Positions 45,433 to 57,559 are shown, counted from the first letter of the stretch. The stretch: DNA of 64,000 nt from Cordia subcordata (GCA_028554755.1 JAPTOF010000024.1:5208001-5272000); one strand, 5' to 3'. Notes: a model not told the origin generated them from the letters alone. Numbers and translations: made by a program.

Positions 45433-46390
45433 TCTTTTTTTTTTTTTGGTGAATTCAGAAAGTTTTTTATTCATGTCAAAAGGGTACAAACCAATTCAAA
45501 CCCCTCAATCCCACTAAACATAAATCCAAGGAAGCCAGTGATTGAGGGGTGAGAAAAGGAAACATCAAAGAAACAACGAAAGAAAGATACAACAAAAACC
45601 TGCAAGAAAAAGCAAAAACATCTAAAGAAAGAATAAGAGAGAGCTTCAAAGTAGTATAAACAACCCCAAACCATGAAAACAAAAAACGAAAAATGAATCA
45701 ACGTGCCGTGAAGCCAAGAGGCAATGAAAGCAAACCCGAGGAGCCAATCGGCTCTCCAAACTTGTTCACTTCATCCATGACTTCAGTATCAAGCAAATCA
45801 TCTTCATCAAAGTCATTAAAAGGCTGAAATTGGTTTGACACCCTAATAAAGAAGGAAGGAGAGGTAGCTCCTGAGGAATGGTTTTGTTCTTTGCAGAAGC
45901 AATGGTCGTCAGATAAGTTGCTTGCTCCCTAGATGGAGATTTCGGCCTTGCCATATTTTCAATTCCAAAAGCGGTTTTTATGCCTTCATAATTTGCCTCT
46001 TGAATATTGCTTGTGGCTGCTTTCTTGCCCACTTGGATCCATTCATTTTGTGGTTTAGGTGTAACACCATTTTGACCGAACTCCTTGGCCTAGGAGGAAG
46101 ATTCACATTGTTCTTTTTTGATTTCAACATTGGACAATTTCCAACAGCATGCCCCATTATTTTACAATTTTCACGTTTGGATGGTCTACAAGCATATTCG
46201 CCTCCACTTTGACAAAACTACCATCTCTAAGCTTAACTTGTACAAAATCCGGCATTTCCTCCTCAAGGTTAACTTCCACACGCACTCTTGCAAAGGCAAG
46301 GTTTCTTCTAGACTCCGTTAATGCATCCATTTGCAATGATTCCCCATTGTGTGTACCAATATGGGTAAGCCCATCATTTGACCATTGCTT
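45433..46390 (-). mobile_element. LINE carrying only ORF1 and 3' tail (HAL1-like), minus strand
   Basis: The poly(A) appears as a T-run at about 45434-45447. The 14-bp target duplication ttgattttcttttt lies at 45419-45432 and 46391-46404. Reading the minus strand, an ORF1 C-terminal half is followed by a stop at about 45703, about 270 bp of T-rich 3' sequence, and the A-tail. No ORF2 (endonuclease/RT) is present between ORF1 and the tail. This looks like a deletion derivative comparable to mammalian HAL1 elements. The 5' end is truncated. Confidence 0.78.
45703..46388 (-). pseudogene. LINE ORF1 remnant (DUF4283-type, zinc knuckle)
   Basis: Minus strand from 46388: the frame reads GESLQMDALTESRRNLAFAR, then VRVEVNLEEEMPDFVQVKLR, the strand pattern that follows DUF4283 in plant L1 ORF1 proteins. 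After a frameshift, SKRENCKIMGHAVGNCP is a CCHC knuckle with the first Cys changed to Arg. The tail is acidic and reaches a stop near 45703 after LLDTEVMDEVNKFG. ORF1 proteins of this class bind LINE RNA. At least two frameshifts break it. Confidence 0.7.
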
Positions 46391-46540
46391 TTGATTTTCT
46401 TTTTAAAATCAATTCATTAGATCAGTTGTTGTTGTTGCTCGTTATTTTCTTTTTAAAATCAATTCATTAGTTCTTGATTTTCTTTTTAAAATCAATTCAT
46501 TAGTTCTTGATTTTCTTTTTAAAATCAATTCATTAGTTTA
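46391..46540. repeat. short minisatellite, 30-33 bp unit, about four copies
   Basis: Units of ttgattttctttttaaaatc plus aattcattag occur at about 46391, 46442, 46471 and 46504; the last two are 33 bp apart and nearly identical. The first unit is also the target site of the LINE. Confidence 0.85.
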
Positions 46541-48214
46541 GTTGTTATCGCTACTTTTTATTTTTGTTAATTCAGTATATTGATTAGTTCAGCATATGCA
46601 ATTAATATCAACGTTCACTATAATACGCAAATAGCACGCCTTGACTAAAAAAGAGAGGCAAAAAAAAAAAAAAAGAGGAGGGGAGGATAGAGTGTTTCAA
46701 CGCTTATAAAATCACAAATCACTTTTTTCCAGTTTTTTTAATTCTTCTGAACTGCTCTCCTTTTAGTTTTTAAATCTATTAATATTCATTAGATCTACAT
46801 TACTAAAGTTAATTAACTTGTTTTTTTCATTCTTGTTAATTGTAAAAAATAGGGTTTTCTTATTCTATATTATTTTTATAGTTGGTATTATCATGTTTTA
46901 TCATTGATTTAGACCTTTATTTCTCTATTATAATTGTTTTTTTGGTCATTGATATAGACAACTAGTTCATATTATATTATGTCATATTTTATTATATGAT
47001 TTAGATTAAAAACTTGAACCGAATCATGAATTAGTGTCAATATTTTTTGCCACCCCACCTTTAAAATCCTGGGTTTGCCATTGCCTAGATGCTAAGTATG
47101 TGGAAAGCATGACATGAAAGTAATTGTGGAAAGATTAATGGTGATTAAATAAGAAATTAAAGGTTTTATCAACATTCATTTGAAAACTTTTGATCTTCCT
47201 ACTATATTGGTTATGGAGGTCAATGGTTGGGAGTTTTGAAACCCTTGGAGAACCTTATATATGGGGGAATTCAAACCTTGCCATGTCTCCAACCTATAAA
47301 TGGTTACTTTGCCAAAGCTTCAAAATACACCTAAGAGCTCCAACCTCTCTTTTCTCCTTCTTGCATAAAGTGCACATTTTCTTGAACTTTCATAGTTAAC
47401 AAAGTTTTAACACTTTTCTTATCATATGATTTTTTGATTTGAGTGCTACATCTAAATAAAAGTTGAATGGTTATATCATGGAAGGTTTGTTTGAGAGGTG
47501 TTTGCACCAAAGCACAACATTGAAACCTTAAGGATAGTGAATCAAATTCAGGGCTTGATTACGCTAATTTACTTTTCTTTTTTTATTCAATTCCATATTG
47601 GTTATTATTATAATATTATTAGTTCAACTTTTAGTCTTAACTATTTTTTTGTGAAATAATTGTTATTCTAGCTTTATTTCCAATTATATTATGGAATAGT
47701 TTGTATTTCATGTCAACAATCTTAAGGTTTTAACTACTTCCTCCAAAAATTGAAATTGGAATTAGGAAGTGACTTCTATAGTATTTAAGTTTCTAGATTT
47801 CATTCCTTATACTATTAATCCACTTGTTACGTAAGTCCAATTAGTTCTTTGACTTGCTTATAAAGTGGCAACAAAATTTAGAAACACCAACACTATTGCC
47901 ACTAGATTTGGAAATGTGACATTGTAGGCCTTTTTTACCAGAACTGAACTTGATGACAGGTCTATGCTTAAACCAATTAGATCAACTACTAGGCCTAGTC
48001 CAACTGTTCAGAGAAATGCTTTTGGAAGTAGGCTTGTGATTATACCTTCAGCTTATGTTCCTTCTTCACATGCAAAAAAGCCTAAAAGGTTCATAAGCAA
48101 GGATTTTAAGAGATGCCAGCATCAAATGCTCTTTCATTTAATCACCTTTGGCCTCATGTAATGCTTTCATAACAAGGCCCTAAAGCTAGGAAAAGAGCTG
48201 GTTGTGTAGGCTAT
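46541..48214. other. AT-rich spacer, nothing recognised
   Basis: No supported frame. A 65-codon frame at 47964-48161 has no family pattern; by position it might be the spacer before the gag relic that follows. Confidence 0.5.
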
Positions 48215-49060
48215 AGTTGTGTAGACAGTTGGAAGCATAGTCACTTCATTCATAAAAACTATATCCTCAACATTTTAGGTGACATATTGTACAACGCGAA
48301 TAGTATGGATATATTGCAAAGGCGATCTAGTTGCTAAGAGGAAATACAAGCTGAAGATGCAAGCATAAAGAAGTTCATGATTGGTAGATTCCTTGATTTC
48401 CAAATGATAGACTCCAAGACCATGATAAGCCAAGGTCAAGAAAACCAACTGATTTTTTGTCACATCTTAACTAAATGAATGTTCTTGAGAGAATCCTTCG
48501 ATGTGGCAGCTATGGTCAAGAAATTGCCCCTAAATAAAAAGACTTCCAAAATTACCTAAAGCACAAGAGGAAAAAGAGATGTCCCTTGAAAAGTTGATCA
48601 TAAGGTTGAGAATAAAGAAAGACAAGTACCATTCTTGAAAGATGATTGGTCTTCCTCCCATGGAGTCAAAGAACTACATGATTGAGCACAAATAGCCAAA
48701 AAATAAAAGAAGAAGAGTCACTTGTTAAGGCTAGAAAGGGATAGGGTTCTAGTGATAACAGTAAGCAATTTACTATGAACTACCGCATATGTGACAAGAC
48801 CAAGCAAAAGGCTAAGGATTGTAGTGTTTGAGAGGAACAAAGCAACTCTGATAAGAGAAAGGCTACATTAGCAAATGTTGTAGATGATTTAAGAGATGAC
48901 ATGTCTAACATGAGTGTTTCAACTGTAGTGCTATAAGGTAACATGGTAGTGAATCCTATACAATTGTTTGTTGACGCTAGGATCGTGGGGTATGCTTATT
49001 CAAATAATAGATTTTTCATATCATATGTGACGAATGATGATGGCAAAATCTTGTAATGTG
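48215..49060 (+). pseudogene. copia gag and protease-start relic
   Basis: Pieces in order are HKNYILNILGDILYNANSMD, then EDASIKKFMIGRFLDFQMID and SKTMISQGQENQLIFCHILT, then SFDVAAMVKKLP. These match the UBN2-type gag of Ivana/Tork-like copia elements. A decayed knuckle (YRICDKTKQKAKDCSV, second half CX2CX4HX4C lost) follows. Then NMVVNPIQLFVDARIVGYAY stands where N.V..P..W.VDTGA..H marks the protease, with the catalytic DTG read as DAR. Stops interrupt every block. No integrase or RT was found downstream, so the rest is deleted. Confidence 0.7.
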
Positions 49061-51156
49061 TTACTCTTCCACCTCAAGGGTTATGGTAGAATACAGTTGA
49101 TCCCAGTGATGGCTTTTTTAATAATGTACCCTACAAGGAATTTAACAAGCGCTTAAATAATGGGACAAGAAGTTTTGAATCAAGTCATGTTGTCTAATGG
49201 CTTTAAAATGAACAAATAAGATATGTTTGTCTATTGGAGAGGCACATATCAAGAATATATTATTTTGTTTGTTCGCAAAATCTCTTTCCTAACTGCATAC
49301 TCTTGGCTACAGCTTTGACCAAATATTGACCTTTTAATGAGGAGACCTGAACTCCCTGCAATGTCTATGCAGCCTTTTGGTTCCTTTACACAAATACGAA
49401 ATGAAGGGTTGTTTTCTTGCCCCAAATTCAATCCAAGCTCTTGTATTGCTATGGGCCACGAACATTCTAATTGTGAATAATCAATTGCACAAATGATCAA
49501 ATGCTAATTGAATAACAACAACTAAAAAGGAGAAAATCTAGATAAATGAATTAGAGGTCAAGCTTTGCACCTTATTTTATTACAGTGGAATAAGGTTGCG
49601 ACGAGCCCATGATATCAACTATCACTGAATACAAAATTTGATTCCATGAATCAATTGCCACAATTGTACTGTGATCTTTAGCAATCTACTATTAACGCAA
49701 CGCTAAGCTAAGATTATGCTATGATTAAGCTAAGAAGCTAAGATAAACTAGATAAGATAATAAGGGTTGGTGGTTGTGGAACCCCTAACTTCTGAGCTTT
49801 GTATCACTTTTATTCTCTTCAAAAAATCTCAACTGGTTAGCATATTTCAAGATCAGAACGGTCAAATGAAGGTCATGCTTGATTCTATGTTAATCTTCTT
49901 CCCCTCTAATAGCTCAAAAGTTGTTGCAAACTTTCACACGAGTGTAACTCTTTATTTGATTCAGTCCTTCTTAAAAACGTTGCACCTACTCCTTTATTGC
50001 TTCTGGTCATATTTTGGTGTTATCTTTTCCTTGGCTGTGTTGTTGGTTTTGCTTCCTTCACTCTGTGGCCGTAATTGTCCTAGCCGTTTTCAGCCACTTC
50101 AGGTCATACAGTGTAACTTTGAGGTGTCAACAATGCCTTCCATAAGCTGTTCAAATGAAGTTATAAGGTTTGGACTGCTTATGCATTTCTTTCAGGCCAT
50201 GTACCTTGCATGGTTCATATGGATAATTGCCCCGAGCCGAATTCGTAACTACCCCCATCTTTGAAGTCGTATACATATTAAATGTATGTCACAACCTTTC
50301 ATCTACAGTTGTTGTACATGCAATCTGATGCTTCCACGTGTCCCATGCATCCCATCATCTACCTACAGCAACTATTCGCCTCAAACTAGAGACCGTATTC
50401 GCCATTCTTATATCTTTTAATTCCCTTATAATTGTTGGGCATATTCCTTGAACACATAAGATGCGGCCTTGATTCGTAAACTTTGACCATTATTTTCTCT
50501 TTATAGAGCATCTAGGCATATCTTTTGGCCTTTTTCGTTGCCTCTGTCAAATCTCCTTGGTCCCTACAGAATCTTTTAAGAATATAGACATAGTTTTTAA
50601 GACTTCTTCGCGTTTTAAGCCTTTGAGTTGTTTGTTGTGGAAGTACACTTCAACTAGATGTCTTAGCTTTTCACCCTTAAGAAATAGACCTGAAGAACTC
50701 AACAATGACAGCTAAATTCCCATAAAATAAGCACATTAATATGCCCTAAGGCCTCACTTTAACCATGAGTCAGACCCTATGTATGGCCAATACTTGCCCT
50801 ATATGATGAGTGATATTCTTTTGCTAAACTCCAGCCAACCTGCATTTACCTCCCTAAAGAGACGGCCTCCTCGAGCTTGGCCGTCCATAGAGGATAGAGT
50901 TATTACCCCAATAACGTGGCCTAACTCAACGTGTGCAGGCTATCAAGAGAGATGACTGGATAACCATCGGTATTATGATGCTATTTAGTTCTCCCTTGAG
51001 CCTCTATTCCCAAACTCTTTATTGCTTACCTCAACTCTTGTTATCTAATCTACAACCATGAACTATTTGATCTTCAAGTTTAGTTATGCTATTGTCACCC
51101 TTTTTGCACATGCCATGTATCTTAGCCTCAGCCCCATGGTTGATTTGGCTTCATTA
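49061..51156. other. unidentified, probably retrotransposon-derived spacer
   Basis: The longest frame in the second half of the window (49767-50264, plus, 165 codons) is here. It has no motif I recognise; its Leu/Phe-rich, low-charge translation looks like the antisense of non-coding DNA. The sequence has the mixed composition of an old LTR or UTR on the minus strand, but no terminal repeats were found. Confidence 0.4.
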
Positions 51157-51161
51157 AGGAC

Positions 51162-52709
51162 AGACATGTGTGTTTGTCAATCTTAAAATGCATTCATTTT
51201 TAGAGTGTTTAAATCTTATTTGTGTGCATCTAGTATGTCATTTAGGCATAATTATTTATATATGTGTATAATGTATTGAAATGCATAAATGCTACATTAA
51301 GTGCCATATTTCATAATTTAGGTGCATGTTAGGTCGAAGAATGAGATTAATTAAAGACACAAGCTAAAGGATGAAGACCAGAAGAAAGGACTAAGGAAAA
51401 AAGCATCCCGGAGGAACAATCGAACATTATTGAAGAACCGTCGACGAATATGAACAGAATGTAGAAAAGCTTTACCAGTTGCGTAGAGCAAAAGTACAAT
51501 TGACCGATAAGGTCTATTGGTAAGAATAGAATGTCCCCAAGATCTACAGGTCGAGCATCAAGACAAAGTACTAGTCGTTTAATAGGGTCGACTGGTAGTT
51601 ACGTAGCAGCAGCTATGAATAGCCCATTTCAGCCAATTGTTAGGGAGGAACATTTATTTGTCAAACCTAATAAAACCCTACCTTAATCCTACCTCAGCCA
51701 TACCACCATACACCATTTCCCATCTATTCCAAGCTAGAATAAATGATTGTAATGTTGATCTAAAGTGATCTAAGCAGATTAAAGTGAGGATTTGAGGGGA
51801 ATTTCATTTCCCTTTTTAGTCTTGTAAATATAATGATATATTAGATAAGATTTAGGGTTGATTGCATGTTGTAAACTAAGTTAGGGTTTTGGATACTTAA
51901 TTTATGTAAATTTATGGCTTTAATACATGAATTTTTCATATGGATCCATGGCTTTAATTCAAATATGTCTATGTATTTGATTGAGTACCACAATGTATAT
52001 GCATGTGTTATTTGTGCTTTAAACATTTAAATCTAATATTATATATGTTAATTGATTGTGCTTAATCCATGGCTTAGTTGAATGTAGTAGGCTTTAGCTT
52101 TAAATCTTATTAATAGGTCACACACTATAATTAGTTGATTTTCGGTGACCTAATCTTTAGTTTTAAATCCAACTAATAAGTTATACCCTAGGATAAAGTA
52201 TTGATCAACATCAATGAGATGACCCACTAACTAAGCCTGAAAATCCTAATTAGTTAGGACAAAGCTATACTCTAAAAGGTACTATGTAGTGATAGAATTG
52301 CAGGTGATTAGAGATATTGTAATTAATTAAGTGAGGCCCTTGAAAGAGTAGTTAAAACCATCAAATACACAAGTCAAAGCCATAGTCTCGAGCCCACATG
52401 CAACAGATAATCACCCTAGGTCCTCTCTTATCCCGTTACATTCCCCTTTCTTAGTTTGGATCACACCTGTTCTTCCTTAGTTTAGGTTAGTTTAGATTAG
52501 TTCCTTAGGGCTCTCTTCCATTAAAAGAAGACCTATGCATACACATAGCTATTCTTAGGCACATTTGCACCTAGAGACCATGCTAAAGAGGCTCCCCATA
52601 AAGATGATCCCATACTCATACACACTACACTACTTGCAATCTGTGCACTTGGGGTTAAAACTTGGGTTGTAATTTGTGCTTATTTTTCCATCCAACTGAG
52701 TTCACATCA
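51162..52709 (+). repeat. solo LTR of the Athila/Tat-type family
   Basis: Shares the layout of the LTRs of A-C: gtgtgtttgtc start (5'-most bases mutated), gaaatgcataaatgctaca, ttaggctttagctttaaatc and a gagttcacatCA end. It is flanked by a perfect 5-bp duplication, aggac at 51157-51161 and 52710-52714. No internal sequence remains, so it arose by LTR-LTR recombination. An unrelated reading frame continues across the site. Confidence 0.82.
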
Positions 52710-52714
52710 AGGAC

Positions 52715-53005
52715 CATGTCAAGATTGCTCATTGTTTGCATGTTAAGAAGAACTGGAAGCTTGGACACCAACTTGAATGCCTTTTTCCTCTTTCTATTGA
52801 AGATTTCAATTTTAGTTTCTTTAAAGACCAACTCCCTAGCCCCGATTGGTTCAAACTACACTTGCCACTTCAAACTCTCTTAGAATCTACTAGCCCCACA
52901 AAAGAGAGGTTCAGCATTCTCTTCAGCTACTTGGTTGACCATGACTTGCATTGCATGGTTAGCGTTGAGGTTTCCAATGATAATTGTGGGGTTGAGATTT
53001 ATTAG
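52715..53005 (+). other. open frame of unknown nature after the solo LTR
   Basis: A 90-codon frame (HVKIAHCLHVKKNWKLGHQL ... to the stop at 53003-53005) can be followed upstream across the solo LTR into 51144-51161 (GFIKD) before a stop. Joined, it would be about 110 codons. I recognise no domain. It may be a piece of a host or transposon gene interrupted by the LTR, or chance. Confidence 0.2.
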
Positions 53006-53459
53006 TTGCATTTTGTGGGCTCATTTAGCCTGGGTTTATTCAAAGCATTTCGGTCCCTTTATCATTCACAAAAATAATATAATATTAGCGATAAGACTTT
53101 TGAAATGTCATGACTCTTACTGTTTTAGTGATGATATCTATATCGTCACAAAAAATTTGTCATTAAATCAATGATTTCTTGTGTAACATAATACCATCCC
53201 ATATTAGAAACACATAATACAAAAATTATAAGAGAGTACTATTTTTCTAGCTAATATTAGAGTCATGTGATAGAATCTACCAAGAATAGTATATGCTTAC
53301 ATTTTTGTATCAATTTGAAAAATTAAACCAAGAAGATAAAAGGAAAACAATGTCCTTTTTTGTTTGTGGATCAGATATATAAAAGTTGCTCAAGTAAATC
53401 TTGGATTTTTTAAGTAAATCAAATAGTTGTCTGTTTATTTTTCACAAACATCAATTAAT
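53006..53459. other. spacer, nothing recognised
   Basis: AT-rich, with no supported frame or repeat. Confidence 0.5.
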
Positions 53460-53566
53460 GTTGTGTTTGTTTTGGTTTTATTTTAAAACACTTTAAAAAG
53501 TATTTTTGGTTATCAACTTATCAGAAGTCACTTATAAGATACTTTTCATAAGATATAGGTTCTGTT

Positions 53567-53846
53567 TGTTATACTCCTATGATAAGATGCTTTTTTATAT
53601 GAAAAAGTACGATTTGTTTTTAGGCCTATAATGTACTTGTAATAAGATATCTTATTTCCATAATTGTAAAAAAAAAAAAAAAAGATGTGGATAGATTGCT
53701 TATATATTATAAAATCAAAATCAAAAGTATGGGTTGTCTTGAATTTTCATAAGATTAGTGTGATAAGATATCTTAGATCTTATAAAATACTTCTTCATTT
53801 CAATAGAATAAGCATCTTAAAATAAGATTATTCCAAACACACTAGT
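53567..53846. mobile_element. smaller MITE nested in the previous one
   Basis: The left end ttctgtttgttatactccta plus tgataagatgctttttt matches the complement of the right end agtgtgtttggaataatctt plus attttaagatgcttatt. Length about 280 bp. The ends are similar in style to the host MITE. Confidence 0.45.
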
Positions 53847-53954
53847 ATTATTGTGGTTATAGACAATAAGTTGGATTTAGGGTACTTATATCTTCTAAGC
53901 TATAGTTGGTATATATATGTGTGTGTCTGTGTGTGTCTGTATAATTTCATTAGT

Positions 53955-54370
53955 ACTTTTAATCAAAAATTAAAAATTAAAAATTTAAATTTAAATTTTA
54001 AATTTTAAAAAATTAAAACATTAAAAATTTAAATTTAAAATAAAAATTTAAAATTAAAAACTAAACTTTGAAAAATTCAAAAATTAAAAAACCCTAAAAA
54101 AATTAAAATAATTAAAATTAATAAAAAAAAACTTAAAAAACATTTAAAAATTTAAAAACTAAATAGTTGAAAATTTGAAAACTAAAAATTAGAAAATTAA
54201 CATTGAAATAATTCAAACATTATAATTTAAAATTAAGATATTTAAAAATAAAAAATTAATTGATTTAAATATTAGAAAGTGACAAGATTAAAAATATTAT
54301 AAAGGCAAAAGAATAAAAATTTAAAAATTAATTAATATTTTATAATTTATTATTTAATATAAAATTATAA
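53955..54370. repeat. low-complexity A/T tract
   Basis: About 400 bp almost free of G and C, built from aaaatt / taaaaattt words. No coding capacity. Confidence 0.9.
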
Positions 54371-54661
54371 TATCATGACTTAGAATTGGGAGCATTATAA
54401 TCAAATTCACTTATAACAACATTTCAATTCAAGCAAAGAAAATTATAAACCAAATAGTGTTATTATATCACATACTAATTTCTTATAAGACACTTATTTG
54501 ATAAGACGTTATCAAATTTCAAATTTAAAACAACACCATTCCAAACAGGCGCTAATACTAAGAACTAAAAAATACTTTACATAATTGAATGACCTATTTA
54601 ATAATTTAACCAAAATTGAAGGAGTAGAAATTCTCAATCTCTCAATAAATAAATAATAGGT

Positions 54662-55478
54662 CCTTATATCATGATCCCTCACAAGGTGCTTCTTTATTAA
54701 GCATTGTGCTCCTCTTTTTACTATTTATGCACAGTAAATATTTGTTCTCTATCCCACAACTATTTGTTCACTGATTATTTATTCATTATTCCACAACTAT
54801 TTGTTCACTGACTATTTGTTCATTACTCCAAAGCTATTTTTTTACTGACTTTTATATATTGTTCAATACACCACAATTATTTTTTCACTACTATACAACT
54901 ATTTATTCATTAACCCACAACTATTTATTTACTGACTTTCATATATACATCAAATATTTGTTCATTACCCACAACTATTTGTTCACTGCTCTCACAAACA
55001 TAGACATACAAACATATTTGCATATATACATACTTGAAGGTGAAGGTAGGCTTCAATGGTAGATTGATTTAGAGCGTCCAACCACCGCGTGGGAGGTGCA
55101 CTTAAAATCGCGACAAAAAGAGAAAGAGGTCAATAGTTGTGGCGTGGAGAGGTGGTGCCGGAATTTTTGTCAGAATGAGGAAGAAGACGACGAGCTTTAA
55201 TGGTAGATTGACACTTACAAGGTTTTCTTAGAGATGATGCATATCATTACGATCAACAAAAAAAGACAAATTTTATGGTGGTCTTTATCCGACGTGAGAT
55301 AACTGATGGTGTCATCAGTGAAGCAAAGAAGAGAATAAGTGAAGAAGAGAGAGGTGAGGAAAGACAAGAACGAAGAGAGAGAAGCGCATTTTAGCTATAT
55401 GGTTTTTTTTTGCTTTTTTTAGAATATGAGGGAGCATGCTACTTAACGAATGAACACCTTATGAAGGACCATAGTATA
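54662..55478 (+). mobile_element. MITE 1 of an inverted pair, with internal ttgttcactgac repeats
   Basis: The left terminus tatcatgatccctcacaagg plus tgcttctttattaag matches the complement of the right terminus tactatggtccttcataagg plus tgttcattcgttaag over about 50 bp. Inside, 54740-54990 is an array of cacaactatttgttcactga-type units. Possible target duplications ataaataa lie at both sides, which would suit Mutator-like MITEs. No transposase frame. Confidence 0.55.
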
Positions 55479-55944
55479 ATTCACGGATAAATAACACCTA
55501 CCCCACCTAACAACTCAACTAAACACCTAAACTACCAAATAAGGCACCAAGCAATTATTTTTTCTGGTTCAATTGACCCAGCGCCACTTGACCAAGATAT
55601 AAATGCATAAGTAAGCAAGCCCAAGAGCAAACAAGTCAATGTCTTCTCCTCGTAATCAAAGTAATATAACAACGTCTAACAACCACTTTATAATAAGATA
55701 TTTATTTATTTATTTATAATATTACACAAAAATATTATTTCTTATAAGCTTATACCAAAAAAATTTTTTAGTAAATTTTCTTACTTATAATTATAAGGAA
55801 TAAAATAGATTCTGATAACTTTTATCCTATTGCGAAAAGAAGAGAATCAATTAAATTTTTAATCAAATATTTTTCATTATATTTTTATTATATCAGTCTT
55901 ATTTCCATAAGTTTCAGGGCATCTTGTGCAAATAATTTTATGGA
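55479..55944. other. AT-rich spacer between MITEs
   Basis: Nothing recognised. Confidence 0.5.
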
Positions 55945-56275
55945 AATTTTTTTTTTCGTTCCTCATTTTTTCAAATTAGTCCCTATTATTTAAAAATATA
56001 AATTTAGTCCTTAATTTTCATAAAAATATTCAAATTAGTCCTTAATGTTTCTCATATATAGTCAAATTAATCCTTATTATTTAGAAACATTCATATTAGT
56101 CTTCAATGATAACTATTGTTGTGAAATATTAAAGACTAATAGGAATGTCTCTGAACAATAGGGACTAATTTGAATGTATCTACAAAATATTAAGGACTAA
56201 TTTTAGAACACAATTGAGACTAATTTGAAAAAATGAAAAAACAATAGGGACCTATTGTGAAATTAACCTTATTTT
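55945..56275. mobile_element. fold-back element of the ttagtcccta type
   Basis: The left arm has repeated caaattagtccctatt / aaattagtccttaat words; the right arm has the complements (atagggactaatttgaa, aaggactaatttt, atagggacctattgtgaaa). The two arms pair over most of the 330 bp. Confidence 0.7.
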
Positions 56276-56289
56276 TTTTTATTCGCAAA

Positions 56290-57046
56290 TTATATCATGT
56301 TCCTGCAGAATTGTGTTCATACAGAATTGTGTTCCTACATAATATGGTGTATTCACAGTTAAAAAAAAAAAAACGAATCTGATCTAGATCTAATTGTGAT
56401 TCTTTCTCTCTCCTCTCTTTTCTCTCTCTATTCTCCTATCTCTTCTCTCTCTTCTCCTTTCCTTCTTCTTCTCCGATCATCATGCCACCATCAAGCCACC
56501 ATGCCACGAGCTTCAAGCTCTCTTCAGCACTGCTCCCCATTGTAGCTTCGCGATTCTCATGGTGCCTTTAATTGAAGACTTAATTACTTAAATCTATATT
56601 AACCATTAATGAATGCTCAAGCAATTTCAAGCTTTCTAGATTATGATTCATGGCAGCAGCACCACGAAATAAGTCTTTACGTCATCACCTTGCTCATTGT
56701 GTGTGAATGTGTTTGTGCGTGTGTGTGTTCTATAAGAGTGTATACAAAAGTGTTTGTGAAAGCAGTGAACAAATAGTTGTGGGGTAATGAATAAATATTT
56801 GATGTATATATGAAAGTCAGTGAACAAATAGTCATGGGATAATAAACAAATATTCAGTGAATAAATAGTTATGGGTAGTGAACAAATAGTTGTGGCGTAA
56901 TAAACAAATATTCAGTGAATAAATAGTTATGGGTAGTGAACAAATAGCTGTGGCGTAATAAACAAATACTGATGCATATATAAAAGTCAGTGAACAAATA
57001 GTTGTAAAGTAGTGAATAAATAGTTTTGGCGTAATAAATAAATATT

Positions 57047-57091
<45 letters not shown>

Positions 57092-57290
57092 TCACTGAAC
57101 AAATAGTAAGTGAATAAATAGTTAGTGAACAAATAATTATATGATAGTACACAGACATTTACTGTACAAAAATAGTAGCACTTATTTTCCATGCGTGTTT
57201 TATTACTGAATTATTTGCTTTTTTTTTTTTTAATGCACGAGAGGATATGATGGTTAATAAAAAAAATAACTTGTGAAGGACCACGTACGG
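56290..57290 (-). mobile_element. MITE 2 of the inverted pair
   Basis: The right end (complement tggtccttcacaagttattt) and left end (tatcatgttcctgcagaatt) resemble the termini of MITE 1. The array at 56765-57150 is the complement of the array in MITE 1 (agtgaacaaatagttgtggg units). It therefore belongs to the same family in opposite orientation. The interior differs and includes a (tc)-rich stretch at 56400-56475. Confidence 0.5.
57052..57089. repeat. (ta)n microsatellite
   Basis: An uninterrupted at/ta run of about 37 bp, 470 bp before the annexin ATG. It makes spurious Tyr-Ile frames on the minus strand. Confidence 0.95.
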
Positions 57291-57478
57291 TCCCTTTTTT
57301 ATTTCAATATTCAATGGTGCGCTTGAGTAATAAAATCAACTTTTAAGTCAACCAATCGAAAATCCAATCCTATTTTAAACGTTTCAAGTCACACGCTTTG
57401 GCACACGGTACCTTAAACCACTTGATATTGAAATAAATTTGTGGGGCCATGCTTATTATTATTATGTTGTTTATATTA

Positions 57479-57492
57479 TGTTTATATAAAGC
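57479..57492 (+). promoter_or_regulatory. annexin TATA box
   Basis: tttatataaagc lies about 75 bp upstream of the ATG. With transcription starting about 30 bp downstream (near 57515), the 5' UTR would be about 45 bp (acaactgaagaatcacagaa and following). It is the only good TATA motif in the 150 bp before the gene that is not part of a repeat. Confidence 0.6.
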
Positions 57493-57559
57493 ATGACTGA
57501 ATATTTGTAATCAGACACAACTGAAGAATCACAGAAGAGCGAAGAGGAAAAGATCAAAG

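Larger units (their letters stand above)
53460..54555. mobile_element. MITE-like element with diverged terminal inverted repeats
   Basis: The left end (gtgtttgttttgg ... tttggttatcaacttatcag ... cacttataaga) matches the complement of the right end (cgcctgtttggaatgg ... tttgataacgtcttatcaaa ... gtcttataaga) over about 100 bp with gaps. The ends resemble hAT-type MITEs. The middle is an extreme A/T-rich stretch. No clear target duplication was found, so the exact ends are uncertain. Confidence 0.45.

Noticed and set aside
45471..45701. Minus-strand Phe-rich frame that looks like a membrane protein
   Set aside because: It is the T-rich 3' untranslated part of the LINE, after the ORF1 stop.
49767..50264. 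165-codon open frame, one of the longest in the window
   Set aside because: No recognisable motif, an unusual Leu/Phe-rich low-charge translation, and no promoter or splice context; probably the antisense of old non-coding repeat DNA.
56832..57192. Minus-strand frames of about 107 codons rich in Tyr, Ile and Leu
   Set aside because: They are translations of the MITE array and the (ta)n microsatellite.
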